Below are positions 24,298-34,975 of a stretch of DNA of 48,023 nucleotides, piece by piece (position 1 is the first letter of the stretch; every line of letters starts with the position of its first letter). The notes under the pieces are model-generated. The model worked only from the letters and a program-made list of their open reading frames with translations, was not told the DNA's origin and made no database searches. The position numbers were made by a program, and so were the translations under genes. Location of the stretch: the NCBI RefSeq assembly GCF_025766255.1, contig NW_026516873.1, positions 1 to 48,023 of the forward strand, written 5' to 3'. The stretch comes from Zychaea mexicana (taxonomy: Eukaryota; Mucoromycota; Mucoromycetes; Mucorales; Lichtheimiaceae).

Positions 24298-25276
24298 GGG
24301 ACAGCTTTCCTATTTGAAAAAGATGACAAAAAAATCTTTCTAGAATATTTTGAACAAGATAAAAACACAAAGTCAAAAATGAAAGTGAAACAAAAACTGA
24401 TAAATAAACAGATTCTCTTTATTAAATATTTTTAAAGTGACGAAATTTACCACTCTCACTGTATCTCTCTCGTCATTGCAACTCCATTTTGTTTACCCTT
24501 TCTTCAACAAGATACTAATAAAAAGTTCTTAAACTCAAAAAGCGCGGAGCGTGGGATTACTTTTTCTATAAGTATAGTTTGTGAGCTGCCACTGTCATGT
24601 AAACAAAAAAGTTATTCTTCGAATTGACTATGAGACAATTACAGACAAAGGCGGTGGCAAATGATGCACAATCACTCGTATGCAGCCAGCATATATGCTG
24701 TCCGGAGGCCAGTTCATTATTCACAAACGCAAGGACTGGAAAGTGATGAGATCGGATGCCTATTCCCTAAGGATATTCTTTCTCACACGCGTAATAAGCC
24801 CTTATATAATCACCTTTTGACTCCATTTGCTTGCCGCTATACCCACAATAAATGTGATATCTATGAAGTCTTTTTGCTGCATGTGCCTTGTTATGTCCTT
24901 ATTGATACACATTTTGCTGTATTTGTAGAGCCTTCTCGATTGAATATACATTAATGACGAAATACATACGCGACATCCATTGTTGTTCTATGATAAACAT
25001 AGTTTGCAGAGCCGATTTATGCCTAATTATGTCAGCCTCTAAAATAGTCTGACAAGTAGAATGTATATTCTCGCACGCTAATCATTATACTGCATGAAAG
25101 CCAGCAATTTCTCTACCTATTTGTGTCATCCCAATACATCTAATTATGGGATGGGATCCTGATTTTTCATCCCCCCCCCACAAAATACAATTATAAAACT
25201 CATAGTAAGACGCCACACTTTTTTCTCCCTTTCCTTTCACTTTTCACTCTCAAAACGAGCTCACATCGTCACCAGC
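24298..25276. other. Intergenic region upstream of SDR A
   Basis: A+T-rich. One + strand ORF (24,661-24,954, 97 codons) has no recognised domain and is probably not a gene. The last 80 bp form the SDR A core promoter. Confidence 0.45.
25192..25197 (+). promoter_or_regulatory. TATA box of SDR A
   Basis: TATAAA lies 80 bp before the ATG at 25,277 and is followed by a CT-rich leader (about 25,218-25,255), a common fungal arrangement. Confidence 0.45.
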
Positions 25277-26810
25277 ATGGATCCTTACACTTCAAAAGTT
25301 GCAGTTATAACTGGTGGGAGTCGTGGTATTGGTTACAACGTTGCAGCAGCCCTTGTTGCCAAAGGCGCCAAAGTTGTACTCGGTGACATCCTTGACAAAG
25401 AAGGTGAAGCTGCAGCAAAGGAACTTAACACCAGGTAAAATTACATGAAAAGGGTTTAAGCAACAGAATTATTGTGAATTCTCGGACGGCACATCAACAC
25501 AAAAGATATTTACCTCAGAGCCGGCAAGCAAGTGGCAGCATATATTCATACGGATGTGACCAAGTACAAGGATCTGATTGCACTGTTTGCATTGGCGGAG
25601 AAAACATTTGGCGGTGTCGATGTAACATTAAAAAGCAACTTACCAGATATTCGGAGAAGTTATTAGCTCATGACCATACTATTTCTTTAACAGATTGCCA
25701 TGCTAAACGCAGGTATCGCAGGAGAGTCTGCTGGAGGCGTCTTTACTCCACTTGATGGTATTTCTTTTCTCGAATCTCACATAGATATGCGGTGGTGAAA
25801 ACCAGACGTAACTCGTTCATCATTGATGACATTATCATGCTTTAGACCGTGCGGATATGCTAATCCATGAAGTCAACATCGGGGGTGTGATAAAGGGAAA
25901 CAAAGTTGCTCTCCTGCATATGGCAAAGCGTGGAAAAGGGGGGATCATCATAAATACTGCATCTATTGCCGGTAAGAACAGATATGACCGGGTGGGGAAT
26001 GCGATAGACGTCAAGCTAATAACAGCACAATTTATCATTTTATGCAGGTTTTTCTGCCATGCCGTAAGTGTAATAGAATCAATCATATGGAACATAGCTA
26101 TAAAATTGCCAGGACAGACACTCAAAATGATCTGTACTAGTTCAATCGCTGCTTATTGTGCTACCAAGCACGCCGTTGTAGGATGGTCACGTAGTCTGGT
26201 GAATATGCAAAGTGTATGCGGCGTCCGAGTTAATGCAGGTATATGCATTGTTTTAAGACCGATTCCACAGCTCTCTTGACTGATATGATCTTCATCTAAT
26301 GTAACACCCAACCACCGGTTAAAAGTGTGTCCTTACTGGTGCGAAACCGACATTATTGCAAACCCTGCCAGTGATGTCGCCCGCCGATTCCTTGAAGCTA
26401 CTCCAAAGACAACAATGGAATACGTAGTTCAAGCTTTTGAGCAGTGTATTGAAGACTCTGACATGGCTGGTATGTGCTCCGCAAGATATAACAATTGAAT
26501 TTTACTTTTTGTGTGAATGCTTTTGTAAACGTACCGAGTGTATTATGTACAACAGGCGAAACTTTACTCGTTCTTCCTGATGGCATCCACGTCCAGCCCA
26601 GTTTTATCCCACCTGGTATGTTAATTATGTTATCGGCTTCTTTTAGGTGAAAAGAAACGTTTATACACACAGTGATTAACATAATGTTTTAATGTCTTAG
26701 AGTGTTGTTTCACATCAGAGTTCCTTGAAAAAGTTCCACAGTTGACGGAGGATGGAAATAAGGAAACCAAGAAAAAACTAGCTCAAGCTATTAAAGCTGC
26801 TAAACTCTAA
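25277..26810 (+). CDS. Short-chain dehydrogenase/reductase, 15-PGDH-like (SDR A)
   Basis: A 292-aa classical SDR from nine exons: 25277-25434, 25519-25621, 25694-25757, 25846-25971, 26048-26063, 26141-26238, 26326-26469, 26556-26615, 26701-26810 (879 bp, phases consistent). The Rossmann motif TGGSRGIG is at residues 12-19. Asp-Ile in GDIL after beta-2 suggests NAD(H) preference. The NAG motif follows in LNAGIAG, and the catalytic set is Ser148, Tyr161 and Lys165 (YCATK). The overall pattern (IKGNKVALLHMAKRGKGG, RVNAVCP) resembles 15-hydroxyprostaglandin dehydrogenase-like enzymes, which oxidise secondary alcohols. The protein ends AAKL, a good peroxisomal PTS1. The next gene is a tandem copy. 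The true substrate cannot be read from the sequence. Exon 5 is only 16 bp. Confidence 0.9.
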
Positions 26811-28023
26811 AAAGCTTTATGCCCTTTATATGTGATACTTTTGTATCGTGCGTTTATGTTACATACAATAAGCTCGCCGGTTACGATAACGCTTATTACC
26901 CATCTATTACTCGAGTCTTTGTAGTTTTCTTATCGTATAGATAACAAAAAAAAGTTATACGCTTTATATCCAGACTTGAGCGTCAATGTTTGTGGTTGCA
27001 CTACCGTCTTGGGCCGGCATCGAAGGGAAGCACTTGTTACTGCGTGTGGCTAGCGATGATACAAAAGCAGTTTCCTAGGGACGTCCTATCAAAACTACAC
27101 GGTCATTGAAAATTTGCTGCAATGGTCTGTCTCGATGATTTTATCTCTTCAACCGAATAAACCATTAACAAGAACGCTCGACGACTTGCCTTTGCAACTC
27201 TTCATGATAATTTCTCCGTAACAACAGATTCTTCATCATCCCACGAGATGACAACGCCGACGGGACGATGGACGACATTACGGGTTGGTGGATATACTGG
27301 TCATGAATTTTCCATTGAACCTCATTTACCTGGCTTTAGCGGCGGCAAGTACGCAGTAATCAGTAGTATCTTGAGCTTAGCTCCTATCGACACTTACATA
27401 CCTAATATTGTCTCAGAGAAGCTCGGTTATTATTCCGTTTTAGTAGGCCACTCAGCAAGAAAGATTTGGTATGGTTGGATATGTACTATCGAATTAGCAA
27501 TAGAAGAGCATGCAAATATCAGATATCATAGCGGATGGGTTTCAATTTCGTTTGCATACTGTGTTACTCTCTGGAATACCATTCGCCATACTGATCCTAT
27601 TATGAGATATTCCCGGTTATCAAAAAGAACGAAAATAATAATAATTAACGATAGTCAATATTATAAAACTTTCAGTATCTGCTATACACGTTACCCAGAG
27701 TGCTTTGTCTCAGGCTGTACTGAAATTGAACGAGCATGTATTATACATAAATCATAAAAAAGTGTATATTGTGCCTATCTGCTGCTGTTGTTGCCATCAT
27801 CACAACCAGTGCACAAATATAATTTCGTCTGCATAAGATTACATGGAAAAACTTTCATTCCGAAGTTTAGGTTCCACTAGACAAATCGGCAAACTATCTT
27901 TTCCCAGGGCAATTCTTTATTACAAGCGAGTATAGAACCATCTTCGCACACAGTACCTATTTCCCTCTACTCACTTTTAACGACTCAACTCTTTTTCCTT
28001 TCCTCCCTCAAAAAAACTTACAC
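26811..28023. other. Spacer between the tandem SDR genes
   Basis: It holds one open frame (27,248-27,757, listed separately) and otherwise A+T-rich sequence. The last 80 bp before 28,024 are pyrimidine-rich and resemble the SDR A leader, so they likely form the SDR B promoter. Confidence 0.5.
27248..27757 (+). CDS. Hypothetical ORF of 169 codons, unknown
   Basis: A 169-aa open frame lies between the two SDR genes. The same frame is open upstream to about 27,158 without another ATG. The N-terminal part (GRWTTLRVGGYTGHEF) reads like ordinary globular protein; the C-terminal third is rich in Ile, Tyr, Cys and Lys and looks like translated A+T-rich DNA. No family was recognised, and no clear promoter or splice pattern supports it. 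It may be a decayed exon or a chance ORF. Confidence 0.25.
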   Translation: MTTPTGRWTTLRVGGYTGHEFSIEPHLPGFSGGKYAVISSILSLAPIDTYIPNIVSEKLGYYSVLVGHSARKIWYGWICTIELAIEEHANIRYHSGWVSISFAYCVTLWNTIRHTDPIMRYSRLSKRTKIIIINDSQYYKTFSICYTRYPECFVSGCTEIERACIIHKS

Positions 28024-29591
28024 ATGGATTCTTTTACTTCAAAAGTCGCAGTGATTACTGGTGGTAGCCGGGGAATCGGGTATAATGTTGCAGCAGCCCT
28101 TGTCGACCGAGGTGCCAAGGTCGTGCTCGGCGATATCCTAGACCAGCAAGGCGAGGATGCAGCAAGAGAGTTAAACGAGAGGTATTCATAAAGAGACGAA
28201 TTACATCCCTTATATAATAGTTGATAAAAAAAATAAGTGCCTATTGATGATGGTGTTTAAAAAATATAGAGTAGGAAAGCAAGTTGTCGCGTACCTTCAC
28301 ACGGACGTGACAAAGTACAAGGATCTCAAAGCTTTGTTTGCATTGGCGGAGAAATTATTTGGTGGCGTTGATGTGCGTGCCTAAAAGCATGATTATGCAC
28401 ACCACAACATGAACACTCACGTACTTGGTTCTGTACCTTAGATAGCTGTCTTGAATGCCGGTATTACTGGAAAGGGTTCAGGCGGCATATTTACACCACT
28501 TGATGGTAAATATTGGCATAATGAGCGTCTGTTTACTCTGACAAAGTCTGACGGGTACGGTTGTTCATGTTATGCACTCCCTGAGATTAGACGACGCAGA
28601 TATGTACATCCATGAGGTTAATATGGGGGGCGTAATAAAAGGCGATAAGGTGGCCCTTCTTCATATGGCTAAGAGTGGAAAAGGAGGCGTTATTGTAAAT
28701 ACAGCTTCTTTGTCTGGTAAGTAATATGTATATAAAGTTGCATTCTGGTGTTTCTTTAGAAACTACAAAAAAAGACTGACATGTATAATTCACTCGTACA
28801 GGTGTTTTGCCCGCATCGTAAGTAGCAGTATATATCCTTATCACAACCAGATGTTGTATAGCTGCAAGAAAAACTAAGTTGCGTCTTTATTAGTCCGATA
28901 GCTGCATATAGCGCCTCTAAGTTTGCTGTTGTCGGATGGACGCGTAGCCTAGCACATATGAAACATGTTGCTAATGTTCGCGTTAATGCAGGTAAATCAA
29001 AGAGTTATGTACAGCCTATATAAGTGTATTTGAAAAGCTAACAAGTGTTACTGCAATCACAACCGAATAGTATGTCCTGCTGTGTGTGACACCGACATTA
29101 ACTCAAACCTTGATGATCAATCAACAAGCGACTATCTTGAGTTTTCACCAAAAGTTCAAATGGAGGTAATAGTGCAAGCCTTTTTGCGATGCATTGAAGA
29201 TCCTCGTTTGTCCGGTAAGTTTCTTAACATTGATAAAGCTACGTAAAGCATGCTTTTTTCCCTATATATGTGCTAGAACAGCTCTTATTATACTGTGTAG
29301 GCGACATATTGATGGCCTTGCCGGATGGTGTTCATGTTCAACCAAAATATATAGCACCAGGTAAAGGATGGTTGAAAATACCTCTGGGAGAAAAAAGGGG
29401 AGGAAACCTCACATATTTTAATATGCTAGTACAATTCTAATTCTATCTTTTGCAAATGATGCATTATTCATATATCTATAGCTAGCTCTGTCAGCAAGGA
29501 GTATCTTGAAAAGTTTCCAGAAATCCGGAAGAGAGGTACCAAGTTTGCCAAAGATAGTTTGGCTCAAGCCATTGAAAATGCTAAGCTTTGA
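28024..29591 (+). CDS. Short-chain dehydrogenase/reductase, 15-PGDH-like (SDR B)
   Basis: A tandem paralogue of SDR A, also 292 aa. Exons are 28024-28181, 28270-28372, 28442-28505, 28591-28716, 28802-28817, 28894-28991, 29071-29214, 29301-29360 and 29482-29591. Every exon has exactly the same length as its SDR A counterpart (158, 103, 64, 126, 16, 98, 144, 60, 110 bp). TGGSRGIG is at 12-19, GDIL follows beta-2, LNAGITG carries the NAG motif, and the active site is Ser148, Tyr161 and Lys165 (YSASK). It ends NAKL, a PTS1-type tripeptide. The two proteins differ most after RVNAVCP, the substrate-loop region, so they may handle different substrates. Oxidation of a hydroxylated lipid-like substrate is inferred from the family. 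Confidence 0.9.
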
Positions 29592-30402
29592 AATACTTCA
29601 AGCAATACGGTTCTTGGAAATAAATTTGGTTCCTCAAGTATACGACATACTGCTTTTCGGCGCGTTGCTATTATGCATCACGGCATGATCCATTCTTTGA
29701 AAAGATGGGGTGTTTGATATGTTGTTGTATGTCATAGGTACTCAAAAATGTTCTAGCAGTTGCGATTCCATTGTTTGATCAAGTCAGTGGACGCGGGGTT
29801 GGCAATCTGTTCGTCTGTGAGATTTGAATAGACTTGTTAAATTGCTCGATAAATTGATGAGACACAGCATTGGTGAGTTGAGATGGAACTCTCTTAGAGT
29901 TCACTGTGAACAGTGTTTGAGACTTTTAAATAAAAAGCAAAGCGGTAAATAACAATAGCGACTCGGTATTTTTGTATAAGAGCTTTGACGGATGATGAGC
30001 CGAACATCATTATTGAGCCAGTATACTCATCTCTACCTCTCATCGATAAATAATTCACCGTACAAAGTGATAAGTATAGCAAACAGATACTCTCTATACA
30101 TAGTTTATTAATATATGTATAATGAGGCAGACATAGATAACTCATTAAACCTACCGCAACTCTTCATGTTCATTACACTGTTTTGGTGAATCATGCTATA
30201 TGTAGATGATGCTGGAAAATTTTTATTTTTCTAGTATACAGGGAGTGAATGTGCATGTATGTGGCGATTTTAAAAAGTCTACATAAAATTGTTACAAATG
30301 AAATCTAACGCCTTGAGCCGTGTGGTGGGCGTGGGGCTGGGGAAAGCAAAGAAGGAGGAGGAAATATCAATTGGCAAGAACAGGTTTGAGCAAGATACCC
30401 AT
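29592..30402. other. Intergenic region between SDR B and the transporter
   Basis: A convergent intergenic region. A decayed coding fragment on the minus strand (29,753-29,930) is listed separately. The remainder is A+T-rich with no supported gene. Confidence 0.5.
29753..29930 (-). pseudogene. Decayed coding fragment, unknown family
   Basis: On the minus strand, one frame reads a plausible peptide from about 29,930 (SQTLFTVNSKRVPSQLTNAV, then SHQFIEQFNKSIQ). At about 29,824 the frame breaks. The neighbouring frame continues as LTDEQIANPASTDLIKQWN and ends at a TAG (29753-29755). One missing A in the AAA run at the junction would explain the shift. The composition is that of a real soluble C-terminus, unlike the surrounding A+T-rich DNA. 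No ATG or upstream exons were found. I do not recognise the family. Confidence 0.45.
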
Positions 30403-31979
30403 TTAAGCGCCATTTTTAAAAGCATAGACAAGATCTCGAATGGCAGACCAGCTGCCAAATACAAGACCGACAGTACCGAATATGAGGATCAAAATATCCC
30501 AAGCAAGCTGATAATATGGCTTGGAACGCACACCAGTCATTTTCCACCAGCAGAGAATTGGAAAGATAAACGTAGTAGTACAGAACCCAAAGGCGCCGAA
30601 TAGAGCCATCAAGTGGTCGAAATAAGGTACAACACAACCAATGGCTCCACAAAAAGCGGCTGTCAGGATGCGAAAGCTGGCACGTGAGATGAATTCGCGA
30701 GCACGACCCAGACGTTCCACTGTAAGACCCATCATTGCCTCGGCTTCGATCACGAACGAAGTTAACAAAATCGGGGCGCATACGGTGATATTGACAGTGA
30801 TGAAAGCGATGCAAACGAGACGAGGAGGACCATTTGGAATGCTGTAGTATACAGGGTTGAGCACAGCGTCACCATAGACATAATAGCCAGAAACAGCTAC
30901 CATGATGTAGAGGAGTGCACAGGTCGTAAGAGCCCCGGCGACAACATATGGCCAATGGTGCGGTTTCTTCATGGAGGCTTCGATGTTGGGGTATACGACA
31001 TTGCCGCCAAAACTGAGGGACATGGTAGACAGTGCAGCTGGAAAGCCTTCCCATATAACGTTGGTGTGAGTAATGTTGACGATGCCGATCGTTTCGTTGG
31101 GGTTATCGAGACCGGCCATGATCACACATATCAGCGATACAGCGACAATAGCAACTGTGCCTAAAATGCTAGTCCAGCCCGTGTCTTTCATGCTTTTGAG
31201 AAATACGAGTGGGATAGCAACAGCAGCACAAAAGATGATTGTCCACGGTACGGCTCCTACTTGACAGCTTGTACCTCGACACACTATAGTAACATGATGC
31301 AAATTTTGAAAAGCACTGTTAGTGAAAAAACCATTTTTATAACTGCTCTTCTGCTGGAATGATAAAGATATCAAAACAGAATACTTACATTCGTTCATGT
31401 TGGTACCACAAAGCACAAAAATCAAGACGGGACCACCGAGAAGAATCCATGCTTGGAAAAAGAAGAGAATATAGCCACCGATTTGGCCAAACGCGTCTTC
31501 AGCAATGGCGGTAAAGGAAGGCAGGCGGGTTTCTTGCTTGCGAGAATAGTATAAACAGCGGATCAAAATAATAGAGCAATACTACAGAATATGCAATGGA
31601 GGGGAAAAAAACGTGTGTAAGCACATCGAAGGAAATGGTAGATGCATGGTCCCACAGAAGGAAAGACTTACGATAGCAAAAAACCAAGACAGCAGCAGTA
31701 ATGTCAATGCAGCCCATCCTCCTTTGCTCAGGGCCTGTGGTAAGCCTAATATACCGACACCGCAAATAACGCATATAATGTTCCAGTAGGCGTACAGAGA
31801 ACCGCCAGCATTCGATCGATCGCAATCGCTGACGTTTCCGATTCTGACTTTTTCAAAAGTATCTAATATATAGTAATGTTCATTAGTACATACTTGCTAG
31901 TTGAAGTGACGCCACATATTTGTATACAGTGAGCCAAAGTGTGGCATTATGTACCTGAAGACACTGTTGACTCTTCCAT
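30403..31979 (-). CDS. Amino acid/auxin permease (AAAP family) transporter
   Basis: A 429-aa polytopic membrane protein from four exons on the minus strand: 31979-31955 (25 bp), 31862-31672, 31581-31389 and 31283-30403 (1,290 bp in frame). The start MEESTVSSD gives a short hydrophilic N-terminus. The first helix region (AYWNIICVICGVGILGLPQA) carries the GxGxLxLPxA signature of AAAP/SLC32/SLC36/SLC38-type transporters (Pfam Aa_trans). About ten or eleven hydrophobic segments follow, including SMSLSFGGNVVYPNIEASMK and the helix with APILLTSFVIEAE. A CRGTSCQVG loop could be disulfide-bonded. Fungal relatives (Avt-type) move neutral amino acids or GABA across the vacuolar or plasma membrane by proton coupling. 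The exact substrate is unknown. Confidence 0.88.
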
Positions 31980-32098
31980 GGTGTATATATAAAGCCGTCA
32001 AAGAAGTATCTTGGGAAGAAAAAATGAACAAGAAAGCGGGATGTGGATGTAAAAAAAGTCGTAGGGGAAGAAACCAAGTTTGCTTCTTGGTTATCGTC

Positions 32099-32106
32099 TT
32101 TATATA
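32099..32106 (-). promoter_or_regulatory. Possible TATA element of the AAAP transporter
   Basis: TATATAAA on the minus strand about 120 bp upstream of the ATG at 31,979. A second TATATATA-like run sits only about 10 bp before the ATG and is too close to be the promoter. Positional inference. Confidence 0.35.
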
Positions 32107-33727
32107 TTACACATAGTCTCCTCTGTCACCACCATCCCTTGCTTTTTAAAGATATGTATTACTATGCTTTAATTAGTAGTAGGAAAAAAAGAGTGTAGAC
32201 AGCGGTAGGCGATTCCTATTCGTTTACTTTACATATATGCAACTGCAGCGAGCAAAAGGGGGGGGGGGAACTTTCCGCTTTCTGGGACAATGAGCCGTGT
32301 TGACAAAACCAACGTGGAATGGTTTCCATTTTTAAAATATGAAACGAAATATTACCTGCATCGCGCCCTTTTTTTTTTCTTTTCCTAAAACTAAACTGCC
32401 GTTTCAATAAAAATCATGAGGCGTGCCATATTATCGTGCATAATCGCGAGAAATAAGTGTGCTGGATCGTATCGATAACCTTTCATGTCAATAGCTTTGA
32501 CACGATGTCCTTATAAATAAAAAAGGTCAACAGTACCTTAGCATATTTGAGAGACATCGTCATTAGCATTAATTCATCAATCCATCACGTCCATACCAGA
32601 GAGTAAAAAAAAAGAGGGTGAAAAACTGAGGTTCTGTGGGATAAAAAAAGGCTAGAGGAGTCGCTTGAAGATTGCGGTGGCGTTACCTACATGAGAAGTA
32701 TAGCAGCTTAGCAACGACATCAGCATGCGTCGTTCTATGTAGGCCGCTATACGTGGATGATGCATAGTACATTCTGTAGTGTACAGCGACTGCATACTCC
32801 TCATGACCAGCCATGTAGTACTAGAGTGTCTCTGTGCAAAAGAAGGGAACCAGTATTTTTAAGACACTATTATTATGCATAGAGACGCTTTTACTCTTCT
32901 TCGCCTTTCTTTTCTTCATCAGCACCACTAATCGCTCGATTAATAGTACATAGAGTCTCGTAATGCTATATGTAGACTTAAAAATAGATGCAGATGAAGT
33001 TGCATGTTTCATATAATAGGCAGTGCCGGTAATATGCACAATACTTGAGAGCACATGTCGATAAACTACATAGCAGCAGTGGTTGATGGTCATTAGGATA
33101 ACCATGGCTGAGAGGATACTTTTACAGAATGAGAAACCACAGCCAGACTCCACGGGTTGCACGATCCGGCAAATTGGTTTTTCATCACGTAAGTAAGAGT
33201 GTGCATCTTTGTACTTACACACACGCGTCCAGCTACTTGACTTTTACCTCCTCCTTAGGAATCCGAATTGTCAGTTTTATATATAGACTATGAATCCGAG
33301 TAAACGTTGTACAAGTTAGATTTTAACAGAAAAAAACGCATTGTCAAACGAAACAAACAAACACAAAGAAACAAGACATCTTATCATGCATCTTGGATAG
33401 TTGGCAAATGACGTCAATGGTGTTCATGGTGATGGAGTGGCTAGACAACAGAGGGACGTTACACATAAAGCCCGATACCTTCCGTTAATGGCAATACCTA
33501 GGGGATTACAACATCGGCTGTGTGGCTTTCTCTACCCAACAAAAGCCCAAGTATAAGCGACAACCAACAACAAGAGAGAAGACCATATAAATTTTTTTTT
33601 TCGACCTGCGAACGGCCGGCCTTTTTGGCCGTATTGTGTGTTATTTTTCTTTATTTATTTACGTCAGTGATATATTTATATGGAGTATAGTATTTTTTTT
33701 TGATGGGGATCGTAAAGAATACGACGT
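32107..33727. other. Intergenic region, no supported gene
   Basis: The largest ORF is 32,821-33,222 on the minus strand (133 codons). It is Cys/Ser/Leu/Lys-rich and has no recognised domain. The region contains homopolymer runs (G-run at about 32,258, T-runs near 32,370 and 33,590) and is otherwise unremarkable. Confidence 0.45.
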
Positions 33728-34434
33728 TTATGCTTGATCGCGCTCAGCGATGAGCTCCTTGATATGGTTGACAAGAATGAACTTGCTCAAGGTCTCGGTG
33801 GGCAGGTGCTTGGCGCCCGTTACGCGCTTCACGCACTGTTTTAATGATAATGTTTCAGTACCATTGTCTTCCAAGTAGCGTATCAAACTCGCATCATGTA
33901 CTTGTTTTTTTCTTTTACCTGTGAGGCACCACACCAGCAATCAAAAGGTTGTGCTGATACAAGAAATAACAAAAGAAGTTAACGCGGTGAGCTTCTCACT
34001 ACCCACACTCTTTCTCTTTCTTTTGCGTCATGTACATGCCCACAATCCCCTCTTTTTTCCAACAAGAATACTTTACCCATATCCCACTCGGTCGAGGGGT
34101 AGAAGAAGGTCAGTTCATCGCCAGCCTTGAGTTCCTTCAAAGCACAGACAGCCATGGTATCGGTATCCATGTGCGTCGAGGGATCACACGAATGGTTCAT
34201 GAAGACCAGATCGCTGTTGAGCTCGATATGCTCGGTCTTTGAGATCTGGACGGAGGAATACCGCTTCGGACCAGGCGTCAAGCCCTTGAGTTCAGCAACG
34301 ACGGATCCCTTGGGGAAATCGCGCTCGGCAATCAACTTGGAGCAATATTGCTCGGGTGTGCCTTGACGGACGATACGGAAGTAGCCAGGATGAGTAGGCT
34401 TGTTCTCGGATTGGATTGCGTTGGTGACAGCCAT
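33728..34434 (-). CDS. Small SET-domain protein with post-SET motif
   Basis: A 166-aa protein from three exons on the minus strand: 34434-34077, 33953-33919 (35 bp) and 33835-33728 (501 bp in frame). It carries the core SET signature NHSCDP at residues 80-85 and the catalytic-type Tyr in GDELTFFYPSTEWDM (105-119). A post-SET segment FDCWCGASQC (123-132) supplies Cys125, Cys127 and Cys132 for zinc binding with Cys83. The N-terminal part of a typical SET fold is short, so this is a minimal SET protein. Such small fungal SET proteins are common and mostly uncharacterised. Methyltransferase activity is plausible, since the AdoMet and Tyr motifs look intact, but the substrate is unknown. It is divergently oriented from the SigF-like gene, 2.2 kb away. 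Confidence 0.85.
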
Positions 34435-34934
34435 ACTATTGATTCGGAACTATTGTTAAGAAGGCGAGAGAAAGAGAAAGAAACAAAGGAAAATAAAAAG
34501 CACAAAGAAGTAAAGGTAGAAGAAGAAGAAGAAGAAGAAGAAAGAAAAAGTCGCAGTCTTCTCCACCCCCCAGCTTTAAACTTTTGGGTACTTTATAAGT
34601 GAACTTGGGCCTGTCGTCGGATAACTTTTGTGGATGAACTGTTGACTTGCCCCTCTGCCCGTCTCATCGTCATGGCGTCGCTCCCCCAATCACTCGTCGT
34701 GTGGGGTATATACCGGGTTGCACTGACCAATTCCAATTGCTCTGATTTTACCTCCGATTACAGGATGTCATCAAGAAAATAAAAGCAACCGCGCCAACGA
34801 GATGGCGAGATGTTGTATCACCTTCCTTTAGTTCTGTCGCTGTCTACCTACTCCCCCCCCAAAAAAAAAGGTTGGCACCCAAACTCTTTGGTTCTCGTAT
34901 AAGTTACGCGCGCACTCCTTTGTCCAGTATTCTG

Positions 34935-34975
<41 letters not shown>

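Noticed and set aside
32821..33222. 133-codon minus-strand ORF with hydrophobic stretches
   Set aside because: Composition follows the A+T-rich DNA, no family resemblance, no splice or promoter support.
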